Positions 58,405-64,000 of a DNA stretch of 64,000 nt are shown here, one piece after another. Origin of the DNA: Streptomyces catenulae (GTDB lineage Bacteria; Actinomycetota; Actinomycetes; Streptomycetales; Streptomycetaceae); the NCBI RefSeq assembly GCF_000718015.1, contig NZ_JODY01000022.1:62001-126000 (forward strand). Reading direction: 5' to 3'. Each line of letters starts with the position of its first letter. The first letter of the stretch is position 1. Under the pieces are notes generated by a model that had not been told where the DNA came from, ran no database searches, and was given only the letters and a program-made list of their open reading frames with translations. The translations under genes were made by a program, and so were the position numbers.

Positions 58405-60834
58405 TCACTCGTTGTTGAACTCCTCGACGACCGTCGCGCCCAGCTCCCGCACGATGAGGTCGTGGCCGCTCAGGGCGGAGTCGACGAGATCGGGGTCGTC
58501 CTCCTCCGGCATGTCGTACTCGACGGAGACCGGCGGCGGCTCGGGCGAGACCTCGGGCTCCGCGGAGCGGCCGCCCGGACCGCCGGACGACGGCGCCGAC
58601 ACGGCCTCCCGCGCCATCCGGGCACCCTGACCGCCACCGGAGGCGCCGCCCCCGGCCGCCGGGCCGGACTGCGCGGGCGCGGACGGCGGCGGGCCGGTCT
58701 GCGCGGGGCCGCCGTAGCCCCCGCCCTGACCTGCGCCGTAACCGCCACCCTGGCCGCCGAAGCCGCCTCCGCCGCTGCCGCCGCGGGCACCACCGGTCGG
58801 CGGGTTGGTGCCGCCCGACGGGTCGACGATGGCCTCCACCCGCCACTGCACCTGGAACGTCTCGGCGAGCACGTCCTTGAGCACGTCCTCGCTGCCGCCG
58901 TTGGCGAAGCTGTCGCGCGCCCCGGCGTTGGGGAAGCCGATCTGGAGGGTGGTGCCGTCGAAGCCGGAGACCTGGGCGTTCTGGCTCAGCAGGATCCAGG
59001 TGAAGCGTCGGCGGCGCTTGACCGCGTCCAGGATCTGCGGCCACATCTGCCGCACCTGCGCCGCGCCCTGCCCGCCCCCGGCCGGGACCTGCGGTGCGGG
59101 CGCCGCCGCGGCGGGCGGCTGCGGAGCCGCGGCGGGCGCGGGGGCGGACGGCCGCGCCCCCTGCCCCGGAGCCGCGGCCGACGGCCAGCCCCCGGGCTGC
59201 CGGGCTGCGCCCTGGCCCGCGCCACCGCTGCCGGGCCAGGCGCCGGGCCGCGCGGGAGCCGGAGCCTCGCCCGCCGGGGCGGGCGCCGCGTCCGGCGCAC
59301 CGGCCGCCGGGCCACCCGTGGCACCGGGCCAGGCACCGGCGGGACGCGCCTGCTCCCCTGCCTGCTCGGCCGCGTGCGAACCGCTCCGCGGCGCCGCACC
59401 CTCCACGGGGGCGGCGGCCGGGGGCTGCGCCGCCACGGGCGGAGCCGCGGCAGGCGGAACCGCGGCGGGCTGGGCCGGGGCGGGAGCGGCCGGAGCGCCG
59501 GTCGCCCCGCGCACCGCGGCCCGCGCCGCCGCCGGGCCCGACGGACCCGCGGGCGGCCCCACCGGATGGGCCTCCGGCCCGGGCACGTACCCGGCGGCGG
59601 GGCCACCGCCCTCGATCACCGGCGCACCGCCCCCCGCGAAGGCGGCCCCGCCGCCCCCGGCAGGCCCGGCCGCACCGACACCGCGCTCCAGCCGGTCCAG
59701 CCGGCTCTGCACGGACCGCTCGTCGTCGTACGCCGCGGGCAGCAGCACCCGGGCGCAGATCAGCTCCAACTGGAGACGGGGCGAGGTGGCGCCGCGCATC
59801 TCCGTCAGCCCGGTGTTGACCAGATCGGCGGCGCGGCTCAGCTCCGCGGCGCCGAACACGGACGCCTGCGCCGTCATCCGCTCCACGACATCGGCGGGAG
59901 CGTCGATCAGCCCCTTCTCCCCCGCGTCCGGCACCGCGGCGAGAATGACCAGGTCACGCAGGCGCTCCAGCAGATCGGCGACGAACCGGCGCGGGTCGTT
60001 GCCCCCCTCGATGACCCGGTCGACGACCTCGAAGGCCGCGGCGCCGTCCCCGGCCGCGAACGCCTCGACGATCGCGTCCAGCAGCGATCCGTCCGTATAG
60101 CCGAGCAGCGCCGTCGCCATGGCATACGTCACACCGTCGTCCCCGGCACCGGCGAGCAGCTGGTCCATGACGGACATCGAGTCACGCACCGAACCGGCAC
60201 CGGCGCGCACCACCAGCGGCAGCACCCCGTCCTCGACCGGCGCCGACTCCCGCTCACAGACCTCGGAGAGGTAGTCCCGCAGCGTCCCGGGCGGCACCAG
60301 ACGGAAGGGGTAGTGGTGGGTACGCGAGCGGATCGTCCCGATGACCTTCTCGGGCTCCGTCGTCGCGAAGATGAACTTCAGATGCTCCGGCGGCTCCTCG
60401 ACCACCTTCAGCAGGGCGTTGAACCCCGCCGAGGTGACCATGTGCGCCTCATCGATGATGTAGATCTTGTACCGGCTGGAAGCGGGCCCGAAGAACGCCT
60501 TTTCCCGCAGGTCACGGGCGTCGTCCACACCACCGTGGGAGGCCGCGTCGATCTCGATCACATCGATCGAACCCCGGCCGTTGCGCGCCAGGTCCACACA
60601 GGACTGACAGGTGCCGCACGGGGTCGGGGTGGGGCCTTCCTCGCAGTTCAGACAGCGCGCCAGGATGCGCGCACTGGTCGTCTTGCCACAGCCGCGCGGG
60701 CCACTGAACAGATACGCGTGGTTGACGCGGTTGTTCCGCAGGGCCTGCTGGAGCGGATCGGTCACGTGCTCTTGCCCGATGACCTCGGCGAAGGTCTCGG
60801 GTCGGTAGCGGCGGTACAGCGCGAGGGACGACAC
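58405..60834 (-). CDS. dnaX: DNA polymerase III subunits gamma and tau
   Basis: An 809-residue clamp-loader ATPase from GTG 60832-60834 (SSLALYRRYRPETFAEVIG). It contains Walker A FSGPRGCGKTTSARILARCL, a zinc-binding CLNCEEGPTPTPCGTCQSC, Walker B IIDEAHMVTSAGFNALLK, and the sensor 1 region. Residues about 390-590 are a long Pro/Ala/Gly-rich linker. A C-terminal tau-like domain follows (QMWPQILDAVKRRRRFTWIL), and a Gly-rich segment and acidic end finish it. It loads the sliding clamp at the replication fork. The SRP RNA gene lies directly upstream, as in Bacillus. Confidence 0.95.
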   Translation of the reverse strand: MSSLALYRRYRPETFAEVIGQEHVTDPLQQALRNNRVNHAYLFSGPRGCGKTTSARILARCLNCEEGPTPTPCGTCQSCVDLARNGRGSIDVIEIDAASHGGVDDARDLREKAFFGPASSRYKIYIIDEAHMVTSAGFNALLKVVEEPPEHLKFIFATTEPEKVIGTIRSRTHHYPFRLVPPGTLRDYLSEVCERESAPVEDGVLPLVVRAGAGSVRDSMSVMDQLLAGAGDDGVTYAMATALLGYTDGSLLDAIVEAFAAGDGAAAFEVVDRVIEGGNDPRRFVADLLERLRDLVILAAVPDAGEKGLIDAPADVVERMTAQASVFGAAELSRAADLVNTGLTEMRGATSPRLQLELICARVLLPAAYDDERSVQSRLDRLERGVGAAGPAGGGGAAFAGGGAPVIEGGGPAAGYVPGPEAHPVGPPAGPSGPAAARAAVRGATGAPAAPAPAQPAAVPPAAAPPVAAQPPAAAPVEGAAPRSGSHAAEQAGEQARPAGAWPGATGGPAAGAPDAAPAPAGEAPAPARPGAWPGSGGAGQGAARQPGGWPSAAAPGQGARPSAPAPAAAPQPPAAAAPAPQVPAGGGQGAAQVRQMWPQILDAVKRRRRFTWILLSQNAQVSGFDGTTLQIGFPNAGARDSFANGGSEDVLKDVLAETFQVQWRVEAIVDPSGGTNPPTGGARGGSGGGGFGGQGGGYGAGQGGGYGGPAQTGPPPSAPAQSGPAAGGGASGGGQGARMAREAVSAPSSGGPGGRSAEPEVSPEPPPVSVEYDMPEEDDPDLVDSALSGHDLIVRELGATVVEEFNNE

Positions 60835-60887
60835 GCATACGAGGTTATCGGCCCCCACCGACAACCGGGTCGCCCGCAAACGCAAAC

Positions 60888-60973
60888 GCCCCTCACGCAC
60901 CCGCCAGAGCCGACCTACCCTTGCTGCCTTCCGGCCCTGGGGGAGTTCAGTCAGATAGCGCCACGTGAGGGGC
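60888..60973 (-). ncRNA. ffs: Small signal recognition particle RNA (4.5S-like)
   Basis: On the minus strand the outer ends pair as GCCCCTCACG with CGTGAGGGGC. The apical region contains the universally conserved SRP core CAGGGCCGGAAGGCAGCA followed by AGG, including the GGAA tetraloop where Ffh binds. The exact 5' and 3' ends may lie a few bases further out. The RNA is the scaffold of the particle that targets membrane proteins. Its place upstream of dnaX is a conserved arrangement in Gram-positive bacteria. Confidence 0.93.
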
Positions 60974-61108
60974 TGCGCACCACAGTAGCCGATCCCCGCC
61001 CCCGAACACGACCCGCCCCCACCTGCGACTCCCTCCCACCCCCACCCGGAACCCCACCCTCCGGATCATGGTCGCGAGCACCCCTCAACGTCTTGTATTG
61101 TTTGCGGC

Positions 61109-61196
61109 GGAGGATTCGCCTAGTGGCCTAGGGCGCACGCTTGGAAAGCGTGTTGGGGGCAACCCCTCACGAGTTCGAATCTCGTATCCTCCGCCA
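61109..61196 (+). tRNA. tRNA-Ser (anticodon GGA)
   Basis: A class II tRNA. The acceptor stem GGAGGAT pairs with ATCCTCC, the anticodon arm is ACGCT-TGGAAAG-CGT type with anticodon GGA, the long variable arm is GTTGGGGGCAACCCCTC, and the T-arm is GAG-TTCGAAT-CTC. CCA is encoded (61194-61196). A terminator follows at 61215. Confidence 0.96.
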
Positions 61197-61214
61197 GTGC
61201 CTCACCGGGCACTA

Positions 61215-61250
61215 CCGAAGGGCCCCACCGCTTGCGGTGGGGCCCTTCGG
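61215..61250 (+). terminator. Terminator of tRNA-Ser
   Basis: Perfect 16-bp arms (CCGAAGGGCCCCACCG and its complement) enclose the loop CTTG. It lies 18 bases after the tRNA. A degenerate copy of this hairpin is present at 62999-63034, as part of a longer repeat. Confidence 0.85.
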
Positions 61251-61455
61251 CGTTGGTGGGCTCAGGCGCGCGGAGCTTCGGCATGACCGGCGCCCCCCAT
61301 CAGAGACCTCGCCACCGACGCCTTCCCCCTCTTCGGTGAGGGGAGGAGGTGGCCGAATCCGGTCGTGCAACCCCTTGTGTGTACTTGCATGCGCTCCCCT
61401 GCGCTCTCCTAGCGTCCAACGGCTCACGTCACACAGCGACGACAGAGGGGCGCCG

Positions 61456-62853
61456 TTGAACGAGGACGAAACCAAATCCATCGCCGAGATCCTGAACGAA
61501 CTGGGTACCACCTCCCGCATTCAGGTCCGCTCGTCTCCCGGGCTCGCCTCCGAGGTCGACAAGGCGGCCGCGGACGAGGACAAGAAGCGCGAGGAGGACG
61601 GGCGGGGCCCGCTGCGTAGGCGCACCGACTACAGAGACGTTCGGAATGCGCCGCGATCGCTGCCACTCACCCCTTGGCAAGTCCTGCACGCCATCGGTCT
61701 CGGCGCCGCGGCGGCCCGCCAGGGGGCCGGGCGAGGACTCGCCGAGCACTGGGGCAGCCTGCGTTACAGCCAGGCGCTGGAGGCGAACCGGGGGCAATTC
61801 CTGCAGTTGTCGTCCGAGGGGCGCGATCTGCTGCGTTTCTACAAGGCCACGCAGTCCGGGGAGATCGGCACCGGCTTCGCCTCACTGCTGGCCGAGCACA
61901 TCGTCAGGTCCCGGTACCCCGACCACTCGGTTTCCGTTATCCCGGCGGACATCGCCCTGAAAGCCGGCTGGACCCTGCGCAGTTCCGGTACCGGGCCTCG
62001 CCCGGAACCGTTGACGCGGCGCCCCCACTTCTTCGTCGAAGCCTGGCGACCCGGACAGCCGTCCAAGATCTTCCTGACGTCCTCGAAGGGGACGCACAGC
62101 AGCGTTCATCAGGTGTACAAGCAGCTCAGCACCGCCAGCGCCCACGTGGAGTCAGTCCATATCGGCCCTTACGCCACTGTCCCCTACTTCCTCATAGGCA
62201 CCGAGATTCCCGCCAAGGAGAGTCTCGCCCTGCATGTTCTGGAAGCGCCGGGCACCACTCTGCTCCGCCCGTCCGGCGAGGAACCGGGAGCCGACCTCGA
62301 CCTCGCGCTCAGGCAGGAAGAGTTCATACCCGATGTCGTACTGCCCACCGAAGGCGACAGGGCGACCGTTCCCGGGTTCCAGGTACTGCCCGGCTCCTTC
62401 GACTGGTTCAGCATCGTGCTGGCCCGTACGGAAGCAGCCGCCCTCACCGCCTTCACCGGAGGCGGCAAGCCCACCGCTCAGTACCTGACGAGGGAGCAAG
62501 GGCGGCGCCACTTCCACCAGGGCACCGGCACCGGCGCCAAGACCGACACCGACACCAGCACCAGCACCAGCACCAGCACGGCCAGGATGTGGGACGCGGA
62601 GCACCGCATCCACGACATCGACTTCGTCGGTACCGATCACATCTATCGCCTCAACCGCACCCGGGTGGAAGCGTTTTCCGGACTCAAGAGAAGTCTCTTC
62701 ACCCATCTCTACCGCGGGCACGTCAACGAGTACCGCCGCGAGGTGCACAGCCTGCGAGGGCAGTGGCCGCAGCGCAGCACGGCGGAGGGCTGGAACACGG
62801 TATCGATCCGGGCCGACGGGACGGTGCTGGCCATCCGCCTCCGGGACGAGTGA
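61456..62853 (+). CDS. Uncharacterised protein between tRNA-Ser and its partial copy
   Basis: A 465-residue protein that I do not recognise. The likely start is TTG 61456 (MNEDETKSIAEILNELGTTS), preceded by GAGGGG at a good spacing. The frame is open further upstream across the tRNA but is not coding there. The N-terminal ~60 residues are charged and helical. The middle has an ordered alpha-beta core with HFFVEAWRPGQPSKIFLTSS and KGTHSSVHQVYKQL; the E-x-W then K-I-F-L-T-S-S-K pattern faintly recalls PD-(D/E)XK nucleases. A Thr/Ser/Asp repeat (TDTDTSTSTSTST, residues about 364-376) precedes a C-terminal domain. The locus looks like single-gene cargo at a tRNA. Confidence 0.7.
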   Translation: MNEDETKSIAEILNELGTTSRIQVRSSPGLASEVDKAAADEDKKREEDGRGPLRRRTDYRDVRNAPRSLPLTPWQVLHAIGLGAAAARQGAGRGLAEHWGSLRYSQALEANRGQFLQLSSEGRDLLRFYKATQSGEIGTGFASLLAEHIVRSRYPDHSVSVIPADIALKAGWTLRSSGTGPRPEPLTRRPHFFVEAWRPGQPSKIFLTSSKGTHSSVHQVYKQLSTASAHVESVHIGPYATVPYFLIGTEIPAKESLALHVLEAPGTTLLRPSGEEPGADLDLALRQEEFIPDVVLPTEGDRATVPGFQVLPGSFDWFSIVLARTEAAALTAFTGGGKPTAQYLTREQGRRHFHQGTGTGAKTDTDTSTSTSTSTARMWDAEHRIHDIDFVGTDHIYRLNRTRVEAFSGLKRSLFTHLYRGHVNEYRREVHSLRGQWPQRSTAEGWNTVSIRADGTVLAIRLRDE

Positions 62854-62938
62854 CCCAGGAGCCGACGGAGGCTCCTGATTGCGGCTGGGCATCCAGAGCT
62901 CCTGACGAACATCCGTACGAGCATTCGGGACGTGGGTA

Positions 62939-63034
62939 GGGGGCAACCCCTTGCAAGTTCGGATCTCCCGTCCCCCGCCAGCGCCCCACCGGGTGCCGCC
63001 GAAGGGTCCCATCGCTTGTGGTGGGGCCCTTCGG
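62939..63034 (+). pseudogene. Degenerate copy of the tRNA-Ser 3' half and its terminator
   Basis: These 96 bases align without gaps to 61155-61250, from the variable arm of tRNA-Ser through the encoded CCA and the downstream hairpin. Counting by hand, 79 of 96 positions match, and nearly all differences are transitions. The T-stem is broken and no acceptor partner exists, so this is not a functional tRNA. It marks the right end of a 1.69-kb segment holding a single gene. Confidence 0.8.
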
Positions 63035-63887
63035 TGTTCTTGGGCCTTGCCTCGTCCCTCGCGCCCTCCGTTCTGCCGGGTGTCCCAGGGGTCGGCTGCC
63101 GACGGGAACCCCGTCGTAGGTTCGGGTTTTGTTTCGAGTGTTACGTGGGGGCAACAGTTCGTGGGGATTGGGAGCCGGTGTGATGGTGGGGGACTCCTCT
63201 TTTTAATAGGTGAGGGGAGTGGGGGCTTCAGGGGCGGGGGTTTGGAAGGTGGGCTTAGGTGAAGGGGTGTGTCGATGGGGGGAGCGACACGCCGGGGAAT
63301 TGCCTTGATCTCTCTCGGCGGAGCTAGCGGAATGTGAAGTTCCATTCACATCTTCGAGGGTGCGGGAACGCCTTGCCCCTCACCTCCCGTCCACCATCTG
63401 AACAGCCAAGAAACGCAATCCAGAAAACCGGGAAGTAACTTGACCCCGTCGTCGATCTCTTGCTTTGATCAACGAACACCGACTCGGCGTCGGCGAGCGA
63501 ACTTCGGTATGTGAGAGGTCTCGCCGTACCCGCCGTCGTCGGGGATCCGCGCTTCCGCCGCACGCGGGACGCGCGGGTTCCGTGCAGTACACGCCAGGGG
63601 GAACGGGCAGGTGGGCACGGGGTGGACGACGCGTGTGCACCGCCTCCACATCCAGGGGGAGCGGCGCGCGGCGGCCCACACCGTCCGGGGCGACGAAGGC
63701 CACGGAGCGCCGTGCCCGTAGCGCATTCCCGCGTCGATGCGTACTCGCCTCACCGGGCGGGGCGCAGGAGCGCGCGGATGCCTTTTCTTCCGGTGACATT
63801 TCCCGTGCCCGTATCCATTCACCCGTATCCATTCACCCGTATCCCGGCTCCTGCCGGTAATCCGTTGTGTCGATCCGAGGAGACGTC
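63035..63887. other. Non-coding region before the last gene
   Basis: About 850 bases. The part at 63110-63480 has lower GC than anything around it (TTTTGTTTCG, TTTTTAATAGG), which may indicate promoters or foreign DNA. Later frames are Arg/Pro-rich and not coding. A 14-bp unit CCCGTATCCATTCA is repeated 2.6 times at 63808-63844, just upstream of the last gene. I see no gene or RNA that I can name. Confidence 0.5.
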
Positions 63888-64000
63888 ATGCCTGTTTTCG
63901 AGTCCGGTGAGAAAGCGCGTCGTATCTTTACCGACCTTTTCCAGATCCTGCTGAAGGATGACACCTTCACCGCGCGCATGCGGGAATCCGGTATCACGCT
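63888..64000 (+). CDS. Partial gene at window edge, possible SCP2-type protein
   Basis: The first 37 complete codons of a gene with ATG 63888 and a clear GAGGAG 5 bases upstream. The protein begins MPVFESGEKARRIFTDLFQI and continues LLKDDTFTARMRESGITL. The start resembles small Streptomyces proteins with an SCP2 sterol-binding-like fold, but too little is visible to be sure. The reading frame is open at the window edge. Confidence 0.6.
   Translation, partial: MPVFESGEKARRIFTDLFQILLKDDTFTARMRESGIT

Noticed and set aside
63465..63860. A plus-strand frame of 131 codons before the last gene
   Set aside because: Arg/Gly-rich composition, no third-position GC bias, no binding site, and it runs through a tandem repeat.
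1..64000. CRISPR arrays and insertion sequences
   Set aside because: No regularly spaced identical repeats and no transposase gene were seen anywhere in the window.

Overview
The window is high-GC actinobacterial DNA, almost certainly from a Streptomyces chromosome. Signs are strong third-position GC bias, GTG and TTG starts, a WblA regulator, an Ala/Lys-rich Nth, a Crp of the Streptomyces type, and a gene order from about 17 kb to 29.6 kb (nth, crp, NUDIX/MBL hydrolases, RidA, paired ArsA-like ATPases, wblA, penicillin-binding protein, phosphoesterase) that I recognise from memory as the S. coelicolor SCO3569-SCO3582 neighbourhood.

Region 1 (1 to about 16,919) is the right-hand part of an integrated siphophage, cut by the window edge. 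It reads leftward: large serine integrase, HNH nuclease, small and large terminase, portal, prohead protease, HK97-type capsid, head-tail connectors, tail tube, tail assembly chaperones with a -1 frameshift, tape measure, distal tail protein and tail-tip proteins. No repressor, replication or lysin gene lies between integrase and terminase, so those must be outside the window. The prophage sits inside nth (endonuclease III), which is cut after the helix-hairpin-helix motif. A repeated 16-bp palindrome and a tRNA-like element are unexplained parts of the prophage.

Region 2 (17-29.6 kb) is conserved housekeeping DNA. Region 3 (29.7-38 kb) begins at a tRNA-Pro and is an accessory block of about 8 kb: a large unknown protein, a small protein plus XRE regulator, a second diaminopimelate epimerase with a coupled small gene, a HutC-type GntR regulator, a two-helix membrane protein and a desaturase-like membrane protein. 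Similar hairpins flank the block.

Region 4 (38-43.6 kb) is a two-component system next to an ABC exporter. Region 5 (43.7-47.5 kb) is the 2-methylisoborneol operon: a cyclic-nucleotide-domain encapsulin shell protein (EshA), 2-MIB synthase and geranyl diphosphate methyltransferase. Region 6 (47.9-56 kb) holds two methyltransferases, an S9 peptidase, a SURF1 protein, an ECF sigma factor with a coupled membrane partner, and aspartate kinase, with no asd beside it.

Region 7 (56.4-61 kb) is the conserved order SRP RNA, dnaX, ybaB, recR plus a DUF5063 gene. Region 8 (61.1-64 kb) starts with tRNA-Ser. A degenerate copy of its 3' half and terminator lies 1.78 kb downstream, with a single unknown gene between the copies. 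The last gene is cut by the right edge.
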